Shown here: positions 9,077 through 16,648 of the stretch, in pieces
Position numbering within the stretch: position 1 is the stretch's first letter
Layout of the letters: each line of letters opens with the position of its first letter
Source: CAXRDE01 sp964229355
GTDB taxonomy: Bacteria > Cyanobacteriota > Sericytochromatia > UBA7694
Reading direction: 5' to 3'
Length of the DNA stretch: 64,000 bases
Assembly (NCBI GenBank): GCA_964229355.1
Contig: CAXRDE010000016.1
Span: 124,001-188,000 of the forward strand
The notes under the pieces: generated by a model
Told to the model about the DNA's origin: nothing
Databases searched by the model: none
The model's input: only the letters and a program-made list of their open reading frames with translations
Made by a program: the position numbers and the translations under genes

Positions 9077-9299
9077 CGCTATTGTCCTTTGTTGTTTTCT
9101 TTACTCTTTGAAATTAACATTTTTAATAAGTATTTGTAACGGTTAAAATATAAATATGAGATTAAAATAGCAAAAATTGCTTTTATTATATTTCTAATTG
9201 CTTTTGTGTGTTTTAATTGTGTTTTTTTAGTGTTGTTTTTTGATTAAGCGTGGATGCACGGCGAGAGCACGGGTGCTTGTGAGTTGTTTGTGTTTTTAA

Positions 9300-9363
9300 A
9301 ATGTCGTCAATGTCGTTAATGTCGTTATTTTTTCAAAAAGTCGTCGTTTACATTAATTGTCGT
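9300..9363 (+). promoter_or_regulatory. GTCGT direct-repeat cluster in the 9077-9404 intergenic region
   Basis: The 328-bp gap between the divergent lipoprotein and HTH-FlhA_C genes is AT-rich on the lipoprotein side. Near the HTH gene it holds three tandem 9-mers AATGTCGT(C/T) at 9300-9326, then further GTCGT cores at 9340, 9343 and 9359, giving six in 61 bp. A weak sigma-70-like promoter overlaps them (TTTACA 9347-9352, 17-bp gap, TAAGCT 9370-9375). Direct repeats before a gene for an excisionase-type HTH protein suggest an autoregulatory operator; this is inference. Confidence 0.45.
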
Positions 9364-9404
9364 CTGGTTTAAGCTAAGGGCACCCTTAAGAAAGGCGTTT
9401 TGTT

Positions 9405-10544
9405 ATGACGATATCAATCTCTATTGTTCCTGAAAAATTTTATACCTCCGAGGAGGTCAGTGAGTTTTTGCGGCTCTCTTTGCGAACCGTGCAACGCTTG
9501 CTTGCCAATCGTTCGCTGAATGCTTACAAGATACACGGTCAATACCGTATTAAAGGCTTAGATCTTCTCCGTTATTTAGACAGCACCCGTCAGGATGATC
9601 AGCCACCTGCGCCGCAAACCCCTGCCCGTTATACCGAATTTTTGAATGTGCACCCTTTAACGTTGCGTGTGGGTCAAGGTTGGTTGCCGCTAATAGAGGC
9701 AACCCCTGATTCTGAGGTACCCCAGACCTTAATGGATCGCTTACCCGCTTTACGCCAGGATGTGGTAAAGACTCTGGGGTTTGTGCTACCGGGTCTGCGT
9801 GTGGAAGATAACCTTTCCCTTGCAGAAAGCGATTTTGAAATATTTTTACAGGGAGTCTCTGTGTTGAAATCGACAACGGTTTCGCTCGTTGAGCCGCAGC
9901 TTGCTCTGGACGCCCTGGTAGACAGTTTAAAGCGTGTGGTCTGTCGCCACGCCCATGAAATGCTTTCCCGTGATGATGTGGCGGTTATGGTTGAAATGAT
10001 TCGTGAAAAGCGTCCTGTGGTGGTAGAAGAAGTGATGCGCACGGAGTTGAATCCGCAGGGGCTTACGCTGGGGCAGCTCACCCAGGTCTTGCGCTATTTG
10101 CTCAAAGAGAGCGTGTCCATTCAACATATGGGGCTCATTTTAGAGGGGCTTGCAGACCACTTAACAGAAATGCCTTTAGATGCCCCCGTAAACAGTCAGC
10201 TCGGTGAAGCCTTGCGCCAGTATTTGTGCCGTCAAATCAATGCACCTCTGGCCAATGCTGAGGGCATTATTGAGGTGTTAACCCTTGATCCAGATTTAGA
10301 GCAGTATCTGGAAGCCGGGGCTCAGGGAGGGCAGCCAGATGATGCTTTTTATACGGTGCTCAACGGTGTGCGTACACAGCTCAAGGAAGCGCCTGCTTCA
10401 GTCATTATTTGTAGTCTGCCATTGAGACGTTATTTGTTCAGTGCTTTGTACCGTCATTATCCGCAGGTTACCGTCCTGTCTTATCAGGAGATCCATGAGG
10501 ATTATCGGGTCAAGCCCTTACTGAGTTTGGTTAAAGGCGTGTGA
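9405..10544 (+). CDS. HTH-FlhA_C fusion: excisionase-type DNA-binding domain joined to FlhA/SctV cytosolic domain
   Basis: Residues 8-60 form a MerR/excisionase-like HTH (YTSEEVSEFLRLSLRTVQRL, then YRIKGLDLLRYL). From about residue 83 to the end, the protein follows the FlhA/FHIPEP cytosolic domain: LRVGQGWLPLIEA, LPALRQDVVKTLGFVLPGLR, FEIFLQGVSV, VVCRHAHEMLSRDDV near residue 181, VLRYLLKESVSIQHMGLILE, and the ring-forming C-terminal subdomain ending in VIICSLPLRRYLF. The eight membrane helices and the linker of real FlhA are absent, so this is a soluble protein. FlhA_C binds export substrates and chaperones in flagellar and type III systems. A DNA-binding version suggests a regulator sensing export state. 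No export gene is adjacent. The Shine-Dalgarno is AAGAAAGG. Confidence 0.85.
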   Translation: MTISISIVPEKFYTSEEVSEFLRLSLRTVQRLLANRSLNAYKIHGQYRIKGLDLLRYLDSTRQDDQPPAPQTPARYTEFLNVHPLTLRVGQGWLPLIEATPDSEVPQTLMDRLPALRQDVVKTLGFVLPGLRVEDNLSLAESDFEIFLQGVSVLKSTTVSLVEPQLALDALVDSLKRVVCRHAHEMLSRDDVAVMVEMIREKRPVVVEEVMRTELNPQGLTLGQLTQVLRYLLKESVSIQHMGLILEGLADHLTEMPLDAPVNSQLGEALRQYLCRQINAPLANAEGIIEVLTLDPDLEQYLEAGAQGGQPDDAFYTVLNGVRTQLKEAPASVIICSLPLRRYLFSALYRHYPQVTVLSYQEIHEDYRVKPLLSLVKGV

Positions 10545-11206
10545 CAACATTGTGTAAAGACCTGGAGAGCACCCGGTTGTCCCCACCACTGTCCCTTGCC
10601 CATGAATGTGGGTGATGCCTTAAAGCAGCGTTTTAAGTCCTGACGGAGTGTGGGGGCAGGTGACCAGGTCAATTGAAAGGTGAAAGCATTGAGCAGTACG
10701 GGGGGGGGTATCTCGACTTCTTGAAAACCAATAAAGCGCTGTAAGGTTGGATGCAGCGCTTTATAAATGCTTTCTTTAAAAGAAAACACGAGGGTTAAGT
10801 CCAGGGGGGTTTTTACCCATGTTTCGGCGGGATGCAAAATTTGCGATCGGAGACGTTGTGCTTTGTCTTCGGACATGACCCTTTCAACGTCGATGCCAAT
10901 ACCGCCGTAGCGGCAGAGGGGAACCAGCGTGGCTACCGCCAGCGTCGAGCTATGACTAATAGAGCCCGTAAAGCCCTTTGGCCACTGCGGCGCACCATGC
11001 TGGGGGTGGCTCTCAGGGTGCATGGGCAAGTGATCCCAGTTCAGGCCATAACGTGAGTACAGGATCTGCGCACAGGCTCGTCCGGCCAGATAGCTTTGCT
11101 GTCGTTGTTGTACCGCCTGATGCAGATGAGGCGGTAAGATCAGCGGATAAACTAAGCCGTCGAGGGTTCTTTGTAAGGTGTCTAAGGGTAGAAAGACGCA
11201 GTCCAT
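10502..11206 (-). CDS. 4'-phosphopantetheinyl transferase (Sfp/EntD type)
   Basis: The product is about 234 residues, the normal length for Sfp-type enzymes that load coenzyme A phosphopantetheine onto acyl or peptidyl carrier proteins. Motifs are GSISHS near residue 78, the Mg-binding GIGIDVE near 102, and FSFKESIYKALHP near 139, whose Glu and Lys are catalytic. The ATG at 11206 is preferred to a GTG five codons upstream. It overlaps the APH-like gene by 25 bp and its 3' end overlaps the convergent HTH-FlhA_C gene by 43 bp. No synthase gene is in the window, so the carrier protein served is unknown. Confidence 0.85.
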   Translation of the reverse strand: MDCVFLPLDTLQRTLDGLVYPLILPPHLHQAVQQRQQSYLAGRACAQILYSRYGLNWDHLPMHPESHPQHGAPQWPKGFTGSISHSSTLAVATLVPLCRYGGIGIDVERVMSEDKAQRLRSQILHPAETWVKTPLDLTLVFSFKESIYKALHPTLQRFIGFQEVEIPPPVLLNAFTFQLTWSPAPTLRQDLKRCFKASPTFMGKGQWWGQPGALQVFTQCCHTPLTKLSKGLTR

Positions 11207-12096
11207 TGCAGGCCTTGCCACCCTTCTCGCACCAGATCAGGATCTTGAATTCCTATGCCATACCGATAAAGATACAGGCAGGAATAGAGGGCCCGAAATT
11301 GTGCTTTGCGCTGTGTCTGTTCAGAAACCCTGCCATAAGCTTGCCAGAAATGTTCATGAAGGTGGGGGGGAATTGCACTGTAAACAATGGCTAAATCCGT
11401 TGCGATGTCTCCCTGGTGAGTATCTCCCCAGTCAATGAAGCCTGTTAAATGTCCTGTCGCATTTACGGTAAGATGCCGAATATAAAGGTCGCCATGCAGT
11501 AAAGCCAGGGGTTGTTCGCCCTCATTGGGCCGGGTAAGATCATGACTCAGGGCCGTGAGTAAGCGCTCAATGGCTGTTTCAGGGAGTTTTTGCTGCCGGC
11601 TATGGGCACTTTGACGCGCCAGTATCCGTTGCTCTTGAAACCAGGGCAAACGATAATCCAAGTCTGCGCGCTGAAGGGTGTCCCCAATCAGGCCTTCAGG
11701 AATGGGGTGTTGATGAAGGCGCCGTAAGGCTTTACCTAAGCTTATGGCCCAGTGCTTACGCCGGTCTGGTGGTACCTGTACCTGACAGGCGCTTTGTCCT
11801 GGAACCCAGGTGTATCCCATGAAAGGCCAGTCAAAATGCTGGTCTGCGATGGTGTCGGCCTGACCGTAAAAGCAGGGTTTTGGATAATCCAGGGGGAAGT
11901 CGCTTAAGGCGTTTAGGGTTTGTATTTCCTGGGTAAAAAGAGGCACTGCGCTCTGGCGTCGTGGAAAGCGAAACACCCAGGTGTGATTGATCCAAAAAAC
12001 GGTGTTATCCCAGCCCGCTCCCAAATACTGGGCATTTACGGGTGCCAATTCAGGAAACTGTTTTTCGATGAGTGCACAGGCAAAAGCCCTGGTCAT
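11182..12096 (-). CDS. APH-fold phosphotransferase
   Basis: The protein has about 304 residues and an aminoglycoside-phosphotransferase-like kinase fold. AGWDNTVFWINHTWVFRFPR is the nucleotide-binding N-lobe, LLHGDLYIRHL the Brenner catalytic loop, and FIDWGDTHQGD the DFG-like metal site. The closest known layouts are APH(2'')/macrolide kinase-like proteins, but such folds also act on many metabolites, so resistance should not be assumed. The ATG at 12096 is preferred over a TTG at 12174 that would overlap the EF-hand gene. It is followed by the phosphopantetheinyl transferase in the same direction. Confidence 0.78.
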   Translation of the reverse strand: MTRAFACALIEKQFPELAPVNAQYLGAGWDNTVFWINHTWVFRFPRRQSAVPLFTQEIQTLNALSDFPLDYPKPCFYGQADTIADQHFDWPFMGYTWVPGQSACQVQVPPDRRKHWAISLGKALRRLHQHPIPEGLIGDTLQRADLDYRLPWFQEQRILARQSAHSRQQKLPETAIERLLTALSHDLTRPNEGEQPLALLHGDLYIRHLTVNATGHLTGFIDWGDTHQGDIATDLAIVYSAIPPHLHEHFWQAYGRVSEQTQRKAQFRALYSCLYLYRYGIGIQDPDLVREGWQGLQWTASFYP

Positions 12097-12119
12097 CGTG
12101 TATTCGGGTGACCAGGGCT
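12085..12119 (-). terminator. Hairpin spanning the APH-like start codon
   Basis: A perfect 11-bp stem (12085-12095 with 12109-12119, arms AGCCCTGGTCA/TGACCAGGGCT) encloses a 13-nt loop. On the minus strand it is followed by TTTT, so it could act as an intrinsic terminator for the EF-hand gene. The predicted ATG of the next gene (12096-12094) is at the loop/stem edge, so it could equally mask that start. Confidence 0.45.
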
Positions 12120-12139
12120 GAGGGTTTGATGCGGGAGAT

Positions 12140-12715
12140 TTAGAATCCGAGGGCGCCACGAATACTAATGCCAAGGACTAAATTCGCTTTGACATACTCC
12201 CGTTTATTGACCAGACCGTCCAGGTTGCTGTCTAAGCGAGGATCGCGATTGGCCATATAGATGCGACCGACAGAGCCAATTTCAGCAATATTCAAATGAC
12301 TATCTCGGCTTACATCTTTTTGATCAAAACTGGCTTCTAAGCGATCTTTACGGTATTTAGCATACTCTTTTAAATCGACTTTATTGTCGTAATTACGATC
12401 TGCGGCATCAAACTCAAAAGGGTTGAGGGTGGCCACAGTAAATTCGCCACGGTTCAAACTGCCGTCGAAGTTCAGATCTACCTGTTGAAATTCTCGCTCT
12501 ACCAGATGATACATTTCGCCCATGCCCATGCTGTAAGAAATGTCGGACATCAGCTCACCCATGCCGTTGCCAAAGCGTTTAAAGAAGCCTGCTGAGAGTT
12601 CATCTTGTCCATAGGTTTCGGGCTGTTGGGGGGTCGTGGATTGAGGGGCTACAGGTGTGGAACCCGTGCTCTGGGGCATTAAGTTTCTTAAAAATGCGGG
12701 AGCTTCAATTTTCAT
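12140..12715 (-). CDS. EF-hand calcium-binding protein
   Basis: This 191-residue protein has at least four EF-hand-type loops in the last 110 residues: NFDGSLNRGEF, DRNYDNKVDLKEY, DVSRDSHLNIAEI and DSNLDGLVNKREY. Asp/Asn at positions 1, 3 and 5 and Glu at position 12 are mostly retained, so Ca2+ binding is likely for several of them. There is no Sec signal; the first 40 residues are Pro/Ser/Thr/Gln-rich, resembling other small proteins in this window. The role is unknown, but calcium sensing or surface/export use is possible. Confidence 0.82.
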   Translation of the reverse strand: MKIEAPAFLRNLMPQSTGSTPVAPQSTTPQQPETYGQDELSAGFFKRFGNGMGELMSDISYSMGMGEMYHLVEREFQQVDLNFDGSLNRGEFTVATLNPFEFDAADRNYDNKVDLKEYAKYRKDRLEASFDQKDVSRDSHLNIAEIGSVGRIYMANRDPRLDSNLDGLVNKREYVKANLVLGISIRGALGF

Positions 12716-12834
12716 AACGACCTCTTTGTACGCTTTGTTTTCTTAAGCTTATTATCTTATAAAACCGGAGAAAAGTTGCGTCTGAAAATTAAGTGGTGTT
12801 TTTTATAAGTTTAAAAAAAGTTTAAGCTTTAAGG

Positions 12835-13545
12835 CTAGAAGCCAGGAATGTACTCTGCAATGCCTTTTACATTCAGCAGGACGATTTCTTTTTTATCGAG
12901 TTGAATCAGACCTTGCTGCTTGAATCGGGTCAGGTTACGGACGGTGGTCTCGATGGTGGTGCCCAATAAGCTGGCCATTTCTTCACGACTTAAACGAATG
13001 GCCAGGTGAATGTGTCCATTAGCGTCGGTTTCGCCATAGCTCTCTTTAAAGGTAAGCAGCATTTCAGCCAGTCTTTCGGGCACCGATTTATAGGCCAAAT
13101 CTCGGGCCCGGTTTTCAGCCTGCTTTAGATCATTGCCCAACTGTTCCATCAATTGCATGGCAAATTGAGGATTGTCTTTCAGGGCTCTCATAAAGGGTTC
13201 GCGTTCAATAAAACAGATGGTGGCGGGTTCAATGACTTCAGCGGTGGCCGAATAGGGTTCGTTGGTTAAAAAAGCGCGATAGCCCAGCAAGTCGCCTTCT
13301 GTGGCAATACGGGCAATATAGGTTTTGCCGTCAGGGGTATACTTCGTGAGTTTGACCTTGCCAGACTCAATGCAATAGACGCCATAAGGACGGTTATCTT
13401 CATAAAAGATGATTTGTCCCGCTTCATAGTGACGGCCTGTTTTGCTAATATTAAACTCTTGTAGCGCTTCTTCAGGCAAGCAGGCCAAAGAGCTCATGCA
13501 TAATGAACCGCAGGAGCCACAGTCTGGAATATTTTTCTTTGACAC
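12835..13545 (-). CDS. CRP/FNR-family regulator, probable oxygen-sensing FNR type
   Basis: The 236-residue protein has a cyclic-nucleotide-type beta-roll (about 30-130), a dimer helix and a C-terminal winged HTH with LSREEMASLLGTTIETTVR, holding the Glu-Arg pair used to read TTGAT half-sites. N-terminal Cys9, 12, 16 and 22 plus Cys111 (ATICFIE) match the E. coli FNR pattern, where three N-terminal Cys and Cys122 hold a [4Fe-4S] cluster. Oxygen sensing is therefore likely. It lies directly downstream of the cbb3 oxidase cluster, whose promoter carries a perfect FNR box. Confidence 0.85.
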   Translation of the reverse strand: MSKKNIPDCGSCGSLCMSSLACLPEEALQEFNISKTGRHYEAGQIIFYEDNRPYGVYCIESGKVKLTKYTPDGKTYIARIATEGDLLGYRAFLTNEPYSATAEVIEPATICFIEREPFMRALKDNPQFAMQLMEQLGNDLKQAENRARDLAYKSVPERLAEMLLTFKESYGETDANGHIHLAIRLSREEMASLLGTTIETTVRNLTRFKQQGLIQLDKKEIVLLNVKGIAEYIPGF

Positions 13546-13641
13546 GATATCACCTCTGCAAGATACGTTTTTATCGTCTTGCTGGAAGCATTATACCGTG
13601 GCCCGTAGGTTATCTTCAACGCTTAGGATGAGGAGACTGTT

Positions 13642-14385
13642 TTAATGGCATTGAATTTCCTGGGTGAGGTCATGAAGATGTTCGGCCGTAATCGAGGCTT
13701 TGCTGTTGAGTTTGAGTCCGACGTTAAGTAACGCCAGGCATACAAAGGTTAAAGCCACTCCTTTGCGGGTGAGCCCCTGATGTTGTCGTAACCAGCGGCT
13801 TAAAAAACCAGGCCCCCACCACAGGGCGGGTAAAGTACCCAACCAAAAGCTAAACAAAAAAGCGCCTCCTAGCCAAATATTACCCGTGAGCAGGGCTCCC
13901 AGAACAAAGCTATACAGCCATCCACAAGGCATAAACACCGTCAAAAAACCCAGCAGACCCGAAGCCAGCGTCTTTTGTGATTGAGAAAGCTGGTGGCCAA
14001 TGGCGCGTTCTAAAGGCCGCTTAAACCATGGGGGCAAAGGAATGTGTAAGGGGCGTCCTTGCCAAAACATCCAGGCCAGGGCTAAAAAACTTGCTGAAAC
14101 GAGTAGGGCAGACACCCCAGAGAGCAATTGCTGGTAAGCCATAAGCCAGCTTCCGGCCAGACCCGCTAAGGTACCGATCAAAAGATACCCTGTCAGACGT
14201 CCCAGGTGATAGAAGGCATGATGCTTTTTCTGGGGAGGCAGGGCCATTACAATACCTCCGCACATGCCCACGCAATGTAAGCTGCCTAGCAGGCTTGCAC
14301 CCACCACCAGAAAGGGGATCCAAAATTGTGCTTGTTGGGCAATCAGTTGTGGGTGTGCCCCAAAACTTTGTAAGGTGTTCCACAC
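13642..14385 (-). CDS. DsbD_2/TauE-SafE-like membrane protein of the cbb3 cluster
   Basis: This 247-residue membrane protein has about six hydrophobic helices. The motif SLHCVGMCGGI near residues 35-45 is typical of the DsbD_2/TauE-SafE-like proteins often encoded with ccoGHIS. These are thought to help metal handling or cytochrome assembly rather than export sulfite, and the two Cys could bind copper. The start is GTG with an AAAGGAG ribosome site. It is the last gene of the cco run, 15 bp after ccoG. Confidence 0.8.
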   Translation of the reverse strand: MWNTLQSFGAHPQLIAQQAQFWIPFLVVGASLLGSLHCVGMCGGIVMALPPQKKHHAFYHLGRLTGYLLIGTLAGLAGSWLMAYQQLLSGVSALLVSASFLALAWMFWQGRPLHIPLPPWFKRPLERAIGHQLSQSQKTLASGLLGFLTVFMPCGWLYSFVLGALLTGNIWLGGAFLFSFWLGTLPALWWGPGFLSRWLRQHQGLTRKGVALTFVCLALLNVGLKLNSKASITAEHLHDLTQEIQCH

Positions 14386-14400
14386 GGCTTGGCTTCTCCT

Positions 14401-15858
14401 TTAATAGGGGCCCACAAGGGGCAATACTTGTGTTCCCACGTGTTGCCAACTGCCATCATCGGCCTGGCTTTGCAATTGAATGTCAATGCGTGCTGAGCCC
14501 TGGGTAAGCAAGGATTTTTTAAAGCGCAAGAAAAAGCCCTGATTTTTTTCTTCTCCGGCTTCTAAATGAATGGGGTTGGCTTGCGACACCACTTCAACGC
14601 CGTCAGGCACTACGAGTCGCAGTGCCCCCGCTTTAAAGGTATAGTTTGAAGCCACCACGTAGTAGCGATTGGTTAATACGGTTTCCTGGGCGGTTTGGCT
14701 GAGGACTTCATAGGGGGTGCCCTTGGCGTTAAATACGGTGGCTTTGACGGGAGGTCGGGTGAGTAACACATAACTCAAACCGGCCACGACGCCTGTGAGA
14801 GCCACACTCAGAATAATGACCCGTGCGCGAAACAGGTTATACACGAGATAGGCGTATTTTTGTTTCCAGGAGCTGGGGGCTTCGTTTTCTACCGGGATGG
14901 TACGCTGTAAATCGTTATAAGAAGTGTAACGAATCAGGCCCCGCGGCTTGTGCACTCTGTCCATAATAGTGTCACAGGCATCAATGCAGGCCGTACAGGC
15001 CACACACTCCATTTGCACACCCCGGCGAATATCGACGCCCGTGGGGCAAACCTGCACACATTGGTAACAATTAATGCAGTCTCCGGTTTCTCCTTGCTGC
15101 TCTTCTACACTGCCCCGGCGGGGTTCGCCTCTTTTGGCATCGTAACCCACCACCATGGAGTCCTCGTCCATGAGCACCGACTGAAAGCGTCCATAAGGGC
15201 ACATAATGATACAAAACTGTTCACGGAACCAGCCAAAGGAAAAGAGCAGTACGCCGGTGATGAACATCATGCTGAAAAATGCCGTGGGGTGCTCTGACGG
15301 AGATGAAATCATCATCTTAGCCAGGGCGTCGGTACCAATAAAATAGGCCAGAAAAGCATGGGCCAATTGCCAGGAGATAAACGTAAAGACCAGCCATTTG
15401 GCTCCTTTTTTAAAGGTTTTCTCAACGGTCCAGGGACCGTCAGATAAGCGTTTTCTCTGGACAGCATTGCCTTCAATCCAACGCTCAATCTGACGGTAAA
15501 GCCGTTCCACAAAAACGGTTTCCGGGCAGGCCCAGCCACACCAGACCCTGCCCCATACTGCTGTGATTAAAGAAATCCCCAGGAAAACGCTTCCAAACAC
15601 AAACACCAGCATGGGTGCATCGTGTGCCCAGAAGGTCATGCCTAAAATGGCAAACCGTCGGTGGGCAATATCTAGAAGTACAGCCGGGTGACCGTTGATT
15701 TGAATCCAGGGCAGTACCACAAACAGCGCCATGAGAATCCATTGAAACATCATGCGTCGGCTGTGGTATTTTCCCCGAACATCGGCAGGAAACAGATAAA
15801 CCCGTTTTCCTTTTTCATCGGTAGAGGCCAGTCTTTCCTGGGGTAATTCTTTAAGCAT
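14401..15858 (-). CDS. ccoG: cbb3 oxidase assembly protein CcoG/FixG/RdxA
   Basis: The 485-residue polyferredoxin has an N-terminal membrane part with the NapH-like CGWACPETVFVE segment, then two cubane-type clusters: CINCYQCVQVCP near residue 260 and CVACTACIDAC near 288. A C-terminal Ig-like periplasmic domain follows. CcoG reduces Cu(II) for delivery to the cbb3 active site. The length and motif order are normal. It starts 5 bp after the ccoP stop, so it is in the same transcript. Confidence 0.95.
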   Translation of the reverse strand: MLKELPQERLASTDEKGKRVYLFPADVRGKYHSRRMMFQWILMALFVVLPWIQINGHPAVLLDIAHRRFAILGMTFWAHDAPMLVFVFGSVFLGISLITAVWGRVWCGWACPETVFVERLYRQIERWIEGNAVQRKRLSDGPWTVEKTFKKGAKWLVFTFISWQLAHAFLAYFIGTDALAKMMISSPSEHPTAFFSMMFITGVLLFSFGWFREQFCIIMCPYGRFQSVLMDEDSMVVGYDAKRGEPRRGSVEEQQGETGDCINCYQCVQVCPTGVDIRRGVQMECVACTACIDACDTIMDRVHKPRGLIRYTSYNDLQRTIPVENEAPSSWKQKYAYLVYNLFRARVIILSVALTGVVAGLSYVLLTRPPVKATVFNAKGTPYEVLSQTAQETVLTNRYYVVASNYTFKAGALRLVVPDGVEVVSQANPIHLEAGEEKNQGFFLRFKKSLLTQGSARIDIQLQSQADDGSWQHVGTQVLPLVGPY

Positions 15859-15863
15859 AATAA

Positions 15864-16484
15864 CTACAGTTCCTTTTTGTCTCCCTGAGGGGCTTTTGCA
15901 TTGGGCGGATTGCTGCCCCGCAAGGACACCACATAGGCTGTAATCTCCACCAGTTGTTGATCAGAAAATACAGCTTCCCAGGCGGGCATCCCTTTGGTGG
16001 TCACGCCCTTGTCAATCAGGGTTTGAATGGTAAGGGGTTTACCATCTCCATTGATCCAATAATCATCCGTTAGGTTTGGGCCAATTTGGCCTGCGCCTGC
16101 GGCGGCGTGGCAAGAAATACAACGCTCGTTGTATAAGGCGCTTCCTGCCTGAATCACTGCTGGATCATTGATCTTTTCCAGCATTTGTTCAGGTGTCAGG
16201 GTAACTGCCTGGGCCTGATTTTTTTCTGCCTGGGTTTGCTCGTAAGCCTGCAGTTCGCTAGCGTAGCGTTGCGCATGGACATCCGCAGGGTTGAGAATGT
16301 TGTGGTACGCAAAATACACCACACCCACCACGATGGTGATATAGAAGGTGGCAAGCCACCAGCCAGGCAGGGGATTATCCAGTTCTTCAATCCCGTCATA
16401 ATCGTGGTCCAACACAGGCTCATTCAGGGCCTCGTCCATCCGGCGAATATGGGGATCTTTTTCTGGGGTATGTTCTGCTTTCAT
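15864..16484 (-). CDS. ccoP: Mono-haem cbb3 oxidase subunit III (CcoP)
   Basis: The 206-residue protein has an N-terminal cytosolic stretch, one membrane helix (about 40-62) with the CcoP-typical DNPLPGWWLATFYITIV lead-in, and one cytochrome c domain with CISCH near residue 121 and a distal Met in KGMPAWE. Classical CcoP has two CXXCH haem sites and about 300 residues, so this is the short mono-haem form known from some other phyla. Its ATG overlaps the ccoQ stop (ATGA). It passes electrons towards the CcoO haem. Confidence 0.93.
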   Translation of the reverse strand: MKAEHTPEKDPHIRRMDEALNEPVLDHDYDGIEELDNPLPGWWLATFYITIVVGVVYFAYHNILNPADVHAQRYASELQAYEQTQAEKNQAQAVTLTPEQMLEKINDPAVIQAGSALYNERCISCHAAAGAGQIGPNLTDDYWINGDGKPLTIQTLIDKGVTTKGMPAWEAVFSDQQLVEITAYVVSLRGSNPPNAKAPQGDKKEL

Positions 16485-16648
16485 GCTTCATCCTCCTCCA
16501 GAGGAAGGTGCCCCAGGTAATCGTAGAGCACTCCCCGGTTTTTTTGCATTACAAATAACACCATGATCGTAAAGAAGCTAAAGAAAATCATTAAACCCAA
16601 AAGCGATAAGTGGGGCATATGAAATAAACGCATGACTTCTGACTTCAT
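16481..16648 (-). CDS. ccoQ: cbb3 oxidase small subunit CcoQ/FixQ
   Basis: This 55-codon gene was read directly from the minus strand. The product has one hydrophobic helix (LSLLGLMIFFSFFTIMVLFV) followed by a short charged tail with YDYLGHLPLEED, the usual CcoQ layout. Its ATG overlaps the ccoNO stop and its stop overlaps the ccoP start, each as ATGA. An AGGAGGAAAAG ribosome site precedes it. CcoQ stabilises the assembled oxidase. Confidence 0.93.
   Translation of the reverse strand: MKSEVMRLFHMPHLSLLGLMIFFSFFTIMVLFVMQKNRGVLYDYLGHLPLEEDEA

Noticed and set aside
9405..9600. Prophage or integrative-element excisionase
   Set aside because: The HTH looks like an excisionase, but the gene continues into an FlhA-type domain, and no integrase, attachment site or phage gene is near.
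11182..12096. Antibiotic-resistance determinant
   Set aside because: The APH fold is clear, but the sequence is not close to a known resistance enzyme and the setting is chromosomal housekeeping; many such kinases act on metabolites.
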